Below are positions 33,797 through 45,057 of a DNA stretch of 64,000 bases, piece by piece; position 1 is the stretch's first letter; each line of letters begins with the position of its first letter. The notes beneath the pieces are model-generated. The model did no database searches, was not told the DNA's origin, and saw nothing but the letters and a program-made list of their open reading frames with translations. The stretch comes from Tragulus kanchil (lineage: Eukaryota; Chordata; Mammalia; Artiodactyla; Tragulidae), in contig JAIOJX010000003.1 in assembly GCA_022376925.1 (NCBI GenBank), positions 33,180,874 through 33,244,873 on the forward strand, written 5' to 3'. Both the position numbers and the translations under genes were made by a program.

Positions 33797-33987
33797 AGGG
33801 ACTGCACTGGTGGCTCAGCGGGAAAGAATCCACCTGTCATGCAGGAGACATGGACTCGATCCCTCATTCAGTAAGACACCCTGGAGGAGGGCATGACAAC
33901 CCACTCCAGAACTCTTACCTGGAGAATCTCATGGACTGAGGAGCCTGGCAGGCTATAGTGCACAGTGAGACACAACTGAAGGGGCTG

Positions 33988-34025
<38 letters not shown>
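33797..34025 (+). mobile_element. Bov-tA SINE with (CA)n tail
   Basis: GGGACTGCACTGGTGGCTCA, GACTCGATCCCTCATTCAGT, ACAACCCACTCCAGAACTCT, GGCTGAGCACACACACAC. The (CA)n tract spans 33990-34025. Confidence 0.9.
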
Positions 34026-34027
<2 letters not shown>

Positions 34028-34029
34028 GA

Positions 34030-34866
34030 TTAAGAAGGGAATGGATAAAGAAGAGGCGGTATATATACACCATGGAATATTACTCAGTCATTAAAAAGAA
34101 CGAAACAATAGCATTTGTAGCAACATGGATGGTCCTAAAGATAGTCATACTGAGTGAAGTAAGTCAGAGAAAGAGAAATATATGACCTCCCTTTTATCCC
34201 TTTCTTGAGGAATCTAAAAAGAAATGATATAAATGAACTCACAAAACAGAAAGAGATTCACAGACTTTTAAAGATATTTGAGTAGAACAGTAATAATAGA
34301 GGATCATGTTGAGTCATCATTGGGAAGGGGTGCTGTGAATGTATCAGTAAAGACAGTTCTTTCATAAATATCGTCTCTGGAAAAAAGCTAGGGTGAGAAC
34401 AGTGAGCAAAAATTAGAAACAAGACTGTTCCCCACCCCAACCACTGGAAATATATATGTATATTTAAATTGCCAGTAGAGATGGAGATATTAAATATAAA
34501 GACTGAGATAGGATAGAACTAAACCCCTAATATCAAAAAAAGATGGTGCAACTGAACTTATTTACAAAACAGAAATAGAGTCACAGATGTAGAAAACAAG
34601 CTCATGTTTACCAAGTTGGAAAGAAGAGGAGGTATACATTAGGAGATTGAGATTAATGTATACACATTACTATATACAAAAGAGATAACTAACCATGACC
34701 TACTGCATAGCACAGGGAACTCTACTCAATAGTTGGTAATGACCCATATGGGAAAATAATCTAAAAAAGAGTGGATTTTATGTAAAACTGACTCACTTTG
34801 TTGTATAGCAGAAACTAACATAACTTTATAAATCAACCATACTCCAATAAAAATTTTTTGAAAAAT
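34030..34866 (+). mobile_element. Older artiodactyl L1, 3' end
   Basis: TATATACACCATGGAATATTACTCAGTCATTAAAAAG and GTAGCAACATGGATGGTCCT encode the conserved L1 ORF2p tail. The 3' UTR then reads CTACTGCATAGCACAGGGAA and CCATACTCCAATAAAAATTT. A different, older lineage than the L1s at 25 and 50 kb. The last part (34630 on) is repeated from 35728. Confidence 0.85.
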
Positions 34867-35647
34867 TAAGCCCCTAATAAAAAGGAAGAGGCACTCTTTC
34901 ATATTACTAGGGGAGAGAAGGAAAAGGTAGGGTTGCATATAAGTAAATTGAAGGAATTACTCTCTAATTACATACTTGTTTTCTCTGTGAAACAGAAGAT
35001 CAGAGGCTGATGGTGAAGGAGAACTCAAGAGGGAGGAATTGTACCTTTAAGAGATGAAAGTATTGTCTGAAGTGACACATGGAATAAAAGCATGTTGACA
35101 AGGAAAAATAGAAAATGTAATATAACACACACACACATATATATATGTGTGTGTATATATGTATGTATGTATGTATATATATATATATATAAAATACATG
35201 TCTGGAAGCTACAGATGCCCCATTAAGATTAGAGACACAAGCTGTAGTGGACCAATCTGTGTGACTTTTCTCTTGAAATATCAATGGTTTGAATGCAAAA
35301 CTAGAGACGGTAGCAATGAGGTTTAATAAGGTTGGTGGAGTTTTCTTCCATCCAGGGTAGTGAGGGAAAATTGAACAAGAGGCTTCAGAGTACTTGTAAA
35401 CAAAGGAAGGAAGTGATGGCATGGCTAAGGAACTAAGTGAAGAGATGTGGGACCTGATGGGTAAAAAAAAAAAGGCTCTAAATAAATATACACAAAGGTA
35501 AAGAACAGGTGTGTTGGGATCAATAATGAAAGGAGGAGGGAGGGAGGGGGAGATGATAACACATGGTTAGGAATGAGGGCAATGCCACTGCAAACCCATT
35601 ACACGTGAATCTATTGGAAATTTAAGTATTTTTATAGGGTTTTTAAA
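34867..35647. other. Unannotated stretch with TA/TG microsatellite
   Basis: Contains an (AC)n(AT)n(GTAT)n(TA)n tract at 35124-35192. Frames coding Ile-Tyr-His repeats derive from it. Nothing else recognised. Duplicated to about 36749. Confidence 0.5.
35124..35192. repeat. Compound TA/GTAT microsatellite
   Basis: Recurs at 36223-36293 with one more GTAT unit. Confidence 0.93.
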
Positions 35648-35727
35648 ACCTTTTATTTTTTTATTCATTTTGGGGCCATGCAGCATCTTAGTTTCCCAGC
35701 CAGAGACGAATTTTGGGCAAAAATTTA

Positions 35728-35964
35728 AGGTATACATTAGGAGATTGAGATTAATGTATACACATTACTATATACAAAAGAGATAACTAACCATGACCTA
35801 CTGCATAGCACAGGGAACTCTACTCAATAGTTGGTAATGACCCATATGGGAAAATAATCTAAAAAAGAGTGGATTTTATGTAAAACTGACTCACTTTGTT
35901 GTATAGCAGAAACTAACATAACTTTATAAATCAACCATACTCCAATAAAAATTTTTTGAAAAAT
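35728..35964 (+). mobile_element. L1 3'-UTR fragment, duplicated
   Basis: D13 copy of the last part of the older L1 at 34630-34866. Confidence 0.85.
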
Positions 35965-36745
35965 TAAGCCCCTAATAAAAAGGAAGAGGCACTCTTTCAT
36001 ATTACTAGGGGAGAGAAGGAAAAGGTAGGGTTGCATATAAGTAAATTGAAGGAATTACTCTCTAATTACATACTTGTTTTCTCTGTGAAACAGAAGATCA
36101 GAGGCTGATGGTGAAGGAGAACTCAAGAGGGAGGAATTGTACCTTTAAGAGATGAAAGTATTGTCTGAAGTGACACATGGAATAAAAGCATGTTGACAAG
36201 GAAAAATAGAAAATGTAATATAACACACACACACATATATATATGTGTGTGTATATATGTATGTATGTATGTATGTATATATATATATATATAAAATACA
36301 TGTCTGGAAGCTACAGATGCCCCATTAAGATTAGAGACACAAGCTGTAGTGGACCAATCTGTGTGACTTTTCTCTTGAAATATCAATGGTTTGAATGCAA
36401 AACTAGAGACGGTAGCAATGAGGTTTAATAAGGTTGGTGGAGTTTTCTTCCATCCAGGGTAGTGAGGGAAAATTGAACAAGAGGCTTCAGAGTACTTGTA
36501 AACAAAGGAAGGAAGTGATGGCATGGCTAAGGAACTAAGTGAAGAGATGTGGGACCTGATGGGTAAAAAAAAAAAGGCTCTAAATAAATATACACAAAGG
36601 TAAAGAACAGGTGTGTTGGGATCAATAATGAAAGGAGGAGGGAGGGAGAGGGAGATGATAACACATGGTTAGGAATGAGGGCAATGCCACTGCAAACCCA
36701 TTACACGTGAATCTATTGGAAATTTAAGTATTTTTATAGGGTTTT

Positions 36746-36868
36746 TAAAACCTTTTATTTTTTTATTCATTTTGGGGCCATGCAGCATCTTAGTTTCCCA
36801 GCCAGAGACGAAACCTGCACCCTCTGCCATGGAAAAGCAGTCTTAACCACTGAACTGTCAGGGATGTC
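36746..36868 (-). mobile_element. Short CHR-2-type SINE
   Basis: Minus strand: TTTTATTCATTTTGGGGCCATGCAGCATC, TCTTAACCACTGAACTGTCA, GGGATGTC. A truncated copy is at 35648-35710 (D13) and a full duplicate at 37840-37962 (D14). Confidence 0.82.
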
Positions 36869-37565
36869 TAAAGTCATTTTATAGGTTTACTCTGTAGCAC
36901 TGACATTTGTGTCTTGCGTATCACTCTTCTACTTTGCTGTCTTTAAGTAAAATACCATTTATTTATTTAAAAAGTGTGCATTGAGTGGCAGCAAGATGAA
37001 TATGACAAGGGTGTGGCCATGAAGCGGGGCCTGAAGGACGCCCTTGAAAAATGAAGCAGGCACAGAACCATAAGGTGAGGTTGTCATGTTGAGTCAGCCT
37101 GAGTGACATCTGGCCTGAGGGTGGAGAAGATGACTGTTGGTCAGGTGTCGAATTCTTCCATGAGCGCTACTGAATCCATATTGTCAACAAACAGGCAAGA
37201 AGGAAAAACTCCAGTGCTGCCCACAGAGTCAAACACATTTGAGCCATTATCTGAATAACTCAATTAAAAATCCTTCTTATGGATTTTTATGAAGAGGAGA
37301 CTTTGCTTGCATTAACCTAAATGAGCTCACCTAATGATTTACAATATCCTCAATCACCTTTTCTGCCTCAACAGTTAGGAACTCAAGGACTCACCTCTGG
37401 TCCCAAATGGCCCTCAGATCTGAGGATGGATTAATACTTGACCTACTGCCAATGAAAGTGCATAAGAGAATGTTGGCAACTTTCTTCTATTAGATTAGTC
37501 AAGTCACAGCGAGAGTACTGTGGTGGAGAGCTTGGATTGGAGAAGATGCCATGACCCTGAGAGTT
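36869..37565. other. Unannotated, locally GC-richer stretch
   Basis: No repeat recognised. A small open segment at about 36973-37054 (ending in TGA, encoding DEYDKGVAMKRGLKDALEK after 7 other codons) looks protein-like but has no Met context or family I recognise. Duplicated at 37963-38660. Confidence 0.45.
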
Positions 37566-37741
37566 ATTTAGTCTCTAAATCATGTTTGACTCTTTGCGAC
37601 CCCATGGATGGTAGCCCGCCAGGCTACTCTGTCCATGGGATTCTTCAGGCAAGAACACTGGAATGGGTTGCCACTTCCTTCTCCAGGGACTCTCCCTGGC
37701 CCAGGGATTGAACCCACATTTCCTGCATTGGCAGGTGGTTT
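37566..37741 (-). mobile_element. Bov-tA SINE, first copy cut at D14 junction
   Basis: Minus strand: ACTCTTTGCGACCCCATGGA, GGCAAGAACACTGGAATGGG, stopping before the head. Confidence 0.92.
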
Positions 37742-38655
37742 TTGAGCCTTGGAGGAGGGAGGAGAGGAGATGATAACACAGGGGGGCAAACCCATTACAC
37801 GTGAATCTATTGGAAATTTAAGTATTTTTATAGGGTTTTTAAAACCTTTTATTTTTTTATTCATTTTGGGGCCATGCAGCATCTTAGTTTCCCAGCCAGA
37901 GACGAAACCTGCACCCTCTGCCATGGAAAAGCAGTCTTAACCACTGAACTGTCAGGGATGTCTAAAGTCATTTTATAGGTTTACTCTGTAGCACTGACAT
38001 TTGTGTCTTGCGTATCACTCTTCTACTTTGCTGTCTTTAAGTAAAATACCATTTATTTTTTTAAAAAAGTGTGCATTGAGTGGCAGCAAGATGAATATGA
38101 CAAGGGTGTGGCCATGAAGCGGGGCCTGAAGGACGCCCTTGAAAAATGAAGCAGGCACAGAACCATAAGGTGAGGTTGTCATGTTGAGTCAGCCTGAGTG
38201 ACATCTGGCCTGAGGGTGGAGAAGATGACTGTTGGTCAGGTGTCGAATTCTTCCATGAGCGCTACTGAATCCATATTGTCAACAAACAGGCAAGAAGGAA
38301 AAACTCCAGTGCTGCCCACAGAGTCAAACACATTTGAGCCATTATCTGAATAACTCAATTAAAAATCCTTCTTATGGATTTTTATGAAGAGGAGACTTTG
38401 CTTGCATTAACCTAAATGAGCTCACCTAATGATTTACAATATCCTCAATCACCTTTTCTGCCTCAACAGTTAGGAACTCAAGGACTCACCTCTGGTCCCA
38501 AATGGCCCTCAGATCTGAGGATGGATTAATACTTGACCTACTGCCAATGAAAGTGCATAAGAGAATGTTGGCAACTTTCTTCTATTAGATTAGTCAAGTC
38601 ACAGCGAGAGTACTGTGGTGGAGAGCTTGGATTGGAGAAGATGCCATGACCCTGA

Positions 38656-38864
38656 GAGTTATTTAGTCTCTAAATCATGTTTGACTCTTTGCGACCCCAT
38701 GGATGGTAGCCCGCCAGGCTACTCTGTCCATGGGATTCTTCAGGCAAGAACACTGGAATGGGTTGCCACTTCCTTCTCCAGGGACTCTCCCTGGCCCAGG
38801 GATTGAACCCACATTTCCTGCATTGGCAGGTGGTTTCTTTACCACTGAGCCTTTAGGGAAGCCC
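38656..38864 (-). mobile_element. Bov-tA SINE, intact copy
   Basis: Same element as 37566-37741, here completed by TTCTTTACCACTGAGCCTTTAGGGAAGCCC. Confidence 0.93.
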
Positions 38865-39433
38865 AACACTGAGGGTGTCCCTGCCGTAATTTGCATTTTG
38901 CCCTCTGAGCTGCCGAGGAATTGCATGCTCACGTCAGTTCCCCAGGCCCATGATTCAGCACTGTCTAAAAGAGTAGTTTTAAAAACAGCTATAAGACCTT
39001 GCACAGTTTAATGTACTCTGCAATACAAAATAAACGGGCACTTTCCTTACCCTCAAGGAGTAAATGATTGTGTGCCATTTTAATTGCCTAAAATCACAGA
39101 TTAAACCATTTCCTTTAAACTTTTATTTCATATGAGTGATATGCAAGTAAGTTAGTGTTTTTCAGTGGTGATACATAGAGAGAATCCTAAGAAAGAATTC
39201 ATCAAGAATACCATTCTCTGTCCTCTTCCAGTTCAGAGAATTATAGTATCTACTTGCTGATCACTTGCAGTGCACCCAGAACTGAAACAAACACAAAATG
39301 AAGGTACCCACACATGCTTTCTGAGAACATTTTTAGGCTTGTTTGGAACATACATAATATTGATAAAGCATTAGATTTTAATCTACTACCAAAGTTATTT
39401 GAAATAAATCAGTGGCATTTATTAGAGGATGAG

Positions 39434-39635
39434 TGGTCTTCTCAGGCCGCTCAACTGTAAAGAATCTGCCTGCAGTGCAGAAGACTCGAGTTTGATCCCT
39501 GGGCTGAGAAGATCCCCTGGAGAAGGAAATGGCAACCCACTCCAATATTCTTGCCTGGAGCAAGAAGGAGCCTGAAGGGCTACAGTCCATGGGATAGCAA
39601 AAATCGGACATGACTTAGTGACTGAGCACACATGC
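39434..39635 (+). mobile_element. Bov-tA SINE
   Basis: GGTCTTCTCAGGCCGCTCAACTGTAAAGAATCTGCC, GTTTGATCCCTGGGCTGAGA, GGAAATGGCAACCCACTCCA, GACATGACTTAGTGACTGAG. Duplicated at 40484-40685. Confidence 0.92.
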
Positions 39636-40483
39636 AGAGGATGCATGAGCTCTGTTCATGTGAAGATGAGGGATATATGGCTCCGGGTTTTATGCATCTC
39701 GCGGTGAATGGGCTGAGAATGTAGGCAAGCAGCAGGTACACAGATAAACCACAGAGCCACAGAATGTTTCTATGAGTTATATCAGAGACTTGGGGGACAA
39801 GAAAGAGGAGTCACCAAAGGAAAGTTAAGAAGATTCTCTCCAGGGAAGATGAAACTGGAACTAGGTGTGGATGGCACTGTAGAAATTCTCTGGGCAAGGG
39901 GGCAGGAGTGGAGGAAAGATGAGAGACAGTTCTCCAGGCTGAGCCTTCTCAGTTGCTTTCCCTCCTAGCTCTAGGTGCATGCTCACGCAGTTCCCCAGGC
40001 CCATGATTCAGCACTGTCTAAAGAGTAGTTTTAAACAGCTATAAGACCTTGCACAGTTTAATGTACTCTGCAATACAAAATAAACGGGCACTTTCCTTAC
40101 CCTCAAGGAGTAAATGATTGTGTGCCATTTTAATTGCCTAAAATCACAGATTAAACCATTTCCTTTAAACTTTTATTTCATATGAGTGATATGCAAGTAA
40201 GTTAGTGTTTTTCAGTGGTGATACATAGAGAGAATCCTAAGAAAGAATTCATCAAGAATACCATTCTCTGTCCTCTTCCAGTTCAGAGAATTATAGTATC
40301 TACTTGCTGATCACTTGCAGTGCACCCAGAACTGAAACAAACACAAAATGAAGGTACCCACACATGCTTTCTGAGAACATTTTTAGGCTTGTTTGGAACA
40401 TACATAATATTGATAAAGCATTAGATTTTAATCTACTACCAAAGTTATTTGAAATAAATCAGTGGCATTTATTAGAGGATGAG

Positions 40484-40685
40484 TGGTCTTCTCAGGCCGC
40501 TCAACTGTAAAGAATCTGCCTGCAGTGCAGAAGACTCGAGTTTGATCCCTGGGCTGAGAAGATCCCCTGGAGAAGGAAATGGCAACCCACTCCAATATTC
40601 TTGCCTGGAGCAAGAAGGAGCCTGAAGGGCTACAGTCCATGGGATAGCAAAAATCGGACATGACTTAGTGACTGAGCACACATGC
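40484..40685 (+). mobile_element. Bov-tA SINE, second copy
   Basis: D15 duplicate of 39434-39635. Confidence 0.92.
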
Positions 40686-41011
40686 AGAGGATGCATGAGC
40701 TCTGTTCATGTGAAGATGAGGGATATATGGCTCCGGGTTTTATGCATCTCGCGGTGAATGGGCTGAGAATGTAGGCAAGCAGCAGGTACACAGATAAACC
40801 ACAGAGCCACAGAATGTTTCTATGAGTTATATCAGAGACTTGGGGGACAAGAAAGAGGAGTCACCAAAGGAAAGTTAAGAAGATTCTCTCCAGGGAAGAT
40901 GAAACTGGAACTAGGTGTGGATGGCACTGTAGAAATTCTCTGGGCAAGGGGGCAGGAGTGGAGGAAAGATGAGAGACTAGTTCTCCAGGCTGAGCCTTCT
41001 CAGTTGCTTTC

Positions 41012-42370
41012 TCTGCCTAACATCACTAAGAATGGATCCCTTGCTCAATAATCCATAGTTTATTAAACACTTTGGGAACTAGAAGAAAGAAACATCAAGG
41101 ATTATATGATTCCAAAATTTAGTGGGAAATCCAGGATTTTAGAACTCATACAGCTTATCAGAGGACAAACTGAGACAAGACAAATCAATAACTGTCTGAG
41201 GAATAAATGATCACACAGGGTAACCAATGTTGGGACAAAATCTGCAAAAGAAAAGAAAAAAAAGAGGCAATAAAGGAAAATGTTCAACATTGAACAATGA
41301 TTATGACGAAGTTCATTTTTATTGCTCTTAGGATTCCACCCAATGACGTTTAATGCCATAGCAATTAAACAAGACATAATATGGTTAAAGGAGGCTTTAT
41401 TTTCTTGCACACATATTCTGTACTTGCTTGTGATATTTTTGAAATTGCATCTGAGTCATTTACCTTGGGTGGGGGTCCCAGGCCCACAGTGAGCAACTAT
41501 TCACTAGGAGGGACAGGCAAGGCAGACTCATGCTCCACAGTGAAATCTCTGATGCCTGAGAGGCTGCCAATCGAGGTATCACTGTTTAAATGTATTGGAC
41601 AAAGTGAGAACCAGATGTACCAGAACTTCACAAAAATGTTCCTGATGACCTAGATATTGCACAACGGGAAGATCCAATCCCAGTCTACTGAGAGCCAGCA
41701 ATAATCAAAACTGATGGGGCTCCACAGATGTTGTGGATCAATTTGAGTATTTGAAAGAGGTCCGGGGGCCTTGCAGTTGTTGCTGGCCCAACATGGAAAG
41801 AGCTTAGACATTCAGTATTCCATCCTAACATGTCAAAAGTTGAATGGACTGAAAAGTCAACTCTCCTAAATATGTTAGAGAAGTCAGATCTTGTCCCTAA
41901 AGTTTGAGAGACAGATGGAGACAGAGAATCACAGCTTACTGGAACAGCAGTCCACAAGCAGAAATCTCCATGGTACAGTGCCTAGGTAGGAAAACCTGAA
42001 CTGTAAGTGTCCAGTGAGGACATTGCTGAGAGTTAAACATTCCCAGGAACCAAGTTTCAGGGGAGCCCACACTTTTGTGCAAACACCAGGCAAGGCAAGT
42101 TCAAAAAAAACACAAAAAACAAAAAAGAAAGAAAGAAACCCTATACCTACGTCTATAGGCATATATCATTTTCGAACTACAGAAAATCAAAGATAATTTT
42201 AATTCTGGGAGTTCTATTAAGTTGCCACAGTGAATATTGGAGAAAAGTCCCTTCATTTTTCTGGAAGAGAAAGGAAAAAGGAACTATTTGGAAACATGTC
42301 AGAGCATTCTGTGCATCTAAATAAGACCTGCCCTCGAGAGAAACTATTTTTACTAGAGCTTAACCTGACT
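41012..42370. other. Unannotated stretch
   Basis: No gene or repeat family recognised. Open frames of about 90 codons on both strands (41381-41653 and 41685-41957) lack recognisable domains and initiation or splice context; each is copied unchanged by D16. Treated as chance frames. Confidence 0.45.
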
Positions 42371-43545
42371 GGGGGAAGGGTGGCTTCACAGGTGGTGAGT
42401 GGTAATGAACCCATCTGCCAGTGCTGGAGATGCAAGAGATGGAAGATCAATCCATTAAACAAGACATAATATGGTTAAAGGAGGCTTTATTTTCTTGCAC
42501 ACATATTCTGTACTTGCTTGTGATATTTTTGAAATTGCATCTGAGTCATTTACCTTGGGTGGGGGTCCCAGGCCCACAGTGAGCAACTATTCACTAGGAG
42601 GGACAGGCAAGGCAGACTCATGCTCCACAGTGAAATCTCTGATGCCTGAGAGGCTGCCAATCGAGGTATCACTGTTTAAATGTATTGGACAAAGTGAGAA
42701 CCAGATGTACCAGAACTTCACAAAAATGTTCCTGATGACCTAGATATTGCACAACGGGAAGATCCAATCCCAGTCTACTGAGAGCCAGCAATAATCAAAA
42801 CTGATGGGGCTCCACAGATGTTGTGGATCAATTTGAGTATTTGAAAGAGGTCCGGTGGCCTTGCAGTTGTTGCTGGCCCAACATGGAAAGAGCTTAGACA
42901 TTCAGTATTCCATCCTAACATGTCAAAAGTTGAATGGACTGAAAAGTCAACTCTCCTAAATATGTTAGAGAAGTCAGATCTTGTCCCTAAAGTTTGAGAG
43001 ACAGATGGAGACAGAGAATCACAGCTTACTGGAACAGCAGTCCACAAGCAGAAATCTCCATGGTACAGTGCCTAGGTAGGAAAACCTGAACTGTAAGTGT
43101 CCAGTGAGGACATTGCTGAGAGTTAAACATTCCCAGGGAACCAAGTTTCAGGGGAGCCCACACTTTTGTGCAAACACCAGGCAAGGCAAGTTCAAAAAAA
43201 ACACAAAAAACAAAAAAGAAAGAAAGAAACCCTATACCTACGTCTATAGGCATATATCATTTTCGAACTACAGAAAATCAAAGATAATTTTAATTCTGGG
43301 AGTTCTATTAAGTTGCCACAGTGAATATTGGAGAAAAGTCCCTTCATTTTTCTGGAAGAGAAAGGAAAAAAGGAACTATTTGGAAACATGTCAGAGCATT
43401 CTGTGCATCTAAATAAGACCTGCCCTCGAGAGAAACTATTTTTACTAGAGCTTAACCTGACTGGGGGAAGGGTGGCTTCACAGGTGGTGAGTGGTAATGA
43501 ACCCATCTGCCAGTGCTGGAGATGCAAGAGATGGAAGATCAATCC
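41364..43545. repeat. Tandem duplication D16 (shift 1090-1092 bp)
   Basis: Bases 41364-42453 recur at 42454-43545 with a blunt junction: no filler and no shared base. Differences: GGTCCGGGGGCC versus GGTCCGGTGGCC, TCCCAGGAACC versus TCCCAGGGAACC, and one extra A in GGAAAAAAGG. Confidence 0.95.
42371..42453 (+). mobile_element. Bov-tA SINE head, cut at D16 junction
   Basis: First 83 bp of the element that is complete at 43461-43670. Confidence 0.85.
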
Positions 43546-43670
43546 CTGGGTCAGGAAGATCCCCTTGAGAAGTGAATGGCAATCTACTTCAGTATTCTTA
43601 CCTAAAAAATTCCATGGCACACAGTCCATGAGATCACAAACAGTTGGACACAACAGAGTGATTAAGCACA
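43461..43670 (+). mobile_element. Bov-tA SINE
   Basis: GGGTGGCTTCACAGGTGGTG, GATCAATCCCTGGGTCAGGA, GAATGGCAATCTACTTCAGT, TGGACACAACAGAGTGATTA. Duplicated at 44618-44827. Confidence 0.9.
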
Positions 43671-43682
43671 GTATAGTCAATT

Positions 43683-43900
43683 AGGGCTTCCTAGATGAGA
43701 CTAGTGGTAAAGAAACCATCAGCCAATGCAGGAGACATAAGAGATATGGGCTCAATTCCTGGGTCGGAAGGTTCCTTGGAGAAGGGAATGGCAACCCACT
43801 CCAGTATTCTTGCCTGGAAAATCTCGTGGACAGAGCAGCCTGGTGGACAATAGTCCATGGGTTTGCAAACAGTCAGACACAACAGAGTGACTGAGAATGC
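43683..43900 (+). mobile_element. Bov-tA SINE, adjacent second element
   Basis: GGGCTTCCTAGATGAGACTA, CTCAATTCCTGGGTCGGAAG, GGAATGGCAACCCACTCCAG, CAGACACAACAGAGTGACTG. It follows the previous SINE within 13 bp, in the same orientation. Duplicated at 44840-45057. Confidence 0.92.
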
Positions 43901-44617
43901 AGACAACCTCGTGACGTTTTATCAAAACCTAACCTATGTGGCAGGAAGGGAAATATCCCTCTTTAGCTACCTTTCCCATCCTGCTCCACCTAAGGGAGTT
44001 GTTGGGATGGAGAAGCACTGGAAAAGTTCACAGTCCAGGAACACAGGTGCATCAAAACACCAGGATCTAATCACAGAACTATTGAACGTTTCTCTTTCTC
44101 CCGACACTACAACATAAAGCTCTACTCGCTGCAGCTCTTTTACCAGACTACATCTTGCCCACTTGTAAACTTAAAAAAATGAGGTATTTTAAAGGGCACT
44201 GAATCAGTTTAAAGAGACTAAATAAGCATCAGAACCAGAGTCAGATATGGTAGAAATGTTGGCATTATCAGACCAGAAATTTTTTTAAAAAACCAGACTA
44301 CAATTAATACAATAAGGGTTTTAGTGGAAAAAGCAGAAGACATGCAACAGATGGGTAATGTAAGTAGACAGGTGGAAATTCTAAGAACTGACTTCTGCAC
44401 AAGGAATACACAAGCATTCAGCACCCAGTAGGCAGTCAAGAAATTCTTGAGTGAATAAGTGACTGTATCAATGAACTGATCAACTCAATTAAGTATCTTG
44501 ATAGTATCTATGGATTTTAATGTATCTGGAGGAGCTATTTGGAAACATGTCAGAGCTTTGTGCATCTAAATAAGACCTGCCCTCGAGAGAAACTATTTTT
44601 ACTAGAGCTTAACCTGA

Positions 44618-45057
44618 CTGGGGGAAGGGTGGCTTCACAGGTGGTGAGTGGTAATGAACCCATCTGCCAGTGCTGGAGATGCAAGAGATGGAAGATCAAT
44701 CCCTGGGTCAGGAAGATCCCCTTGAGAAGTGAATGGCAATCTACTTCAGTATTCTTACCTAAAAAATTCCATGGCACACAGTCCATGAGATCACAAACAG
44801 TTGGACACAACAGAGTGATTAAGCACAGTATAGTCAATTAGGGCTTCCTAGATGAGACTAGTGGTAAAGAAACCATCAGCCAATGCAGGAGACATAAGAG
44901 ATATGGGCTCAATTCCTGGGTCGGAAGGTTCCTTGGAGAAGGGAATGGCAACCCACTCCAGTATTCTTGCCTGGAAAATCTCGTGGACAGAGCAGCCTGG
45001 TGGACAATAGTCCATGGGTTTGCAAACAGTCAGACACAACAGAGTGACTGAGAATGC
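44618..45057 (+). mobile_element. Second copies of the two adjacent Bov-tA SINEs
   Basis: D17 duplicate of 43461-43900. Confidence 0.92.

Larger units (their letters stand above)
34630..36812. repeat. Tandem duplication D13 (shift 1098-1102 bp)
   Basis: Bases 34630-35710 recur at 35728-36812. The 17-bp filler TTTTGGGCAAAAATTTA combines strings found nearby (TTTTGGGGCC at about 35667 and GGAAATTTAAG at about 35618). Copies differ by one GTAT unit and GGAGGGGGA versus GGAGAGGGA. Confidence 0.95.
36692..38836. repeat. Tandem duplication D14 (shift 1094 bp)
   Basis: Bases 36692-37741 recur at 37786-38836. The 44-bp filler (37742-37785) reads as two degraded pieces: TTGAGCCTT, like TGAGCCTTT beyond the unit end (38846), then GGAGGAGGGAGGAGAGGAGA and TGATAACACA, like the sequence just upstream of the unit start (36631-36665) with small deletions. 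Confidence 0.95.
38922..41011. repeat. Tandem duplication D15 (shift about 1050-1054 bp, the smallest)
   Basis: Bases 38922-39960 recur at 39976-41011 after a 15-bp filler CCTCCTAGCTCTAGG. Indels cluster at the start of copy 2 (ACGTCAG versus ACGCAG; CTAAAAGAG versus CTAAAGAG; TTTTAAAAACAG versus TTTTAAACAG), within 60 bp of the junction. Confidence 0.95.

Noticed and set aside
41381..41957. Opposed 90-residue frames repeated exactly at 42471-43047
   Set aside because: Exact repetition is due to D16 rather than gene duplication; no recognisable domain or initiation context.
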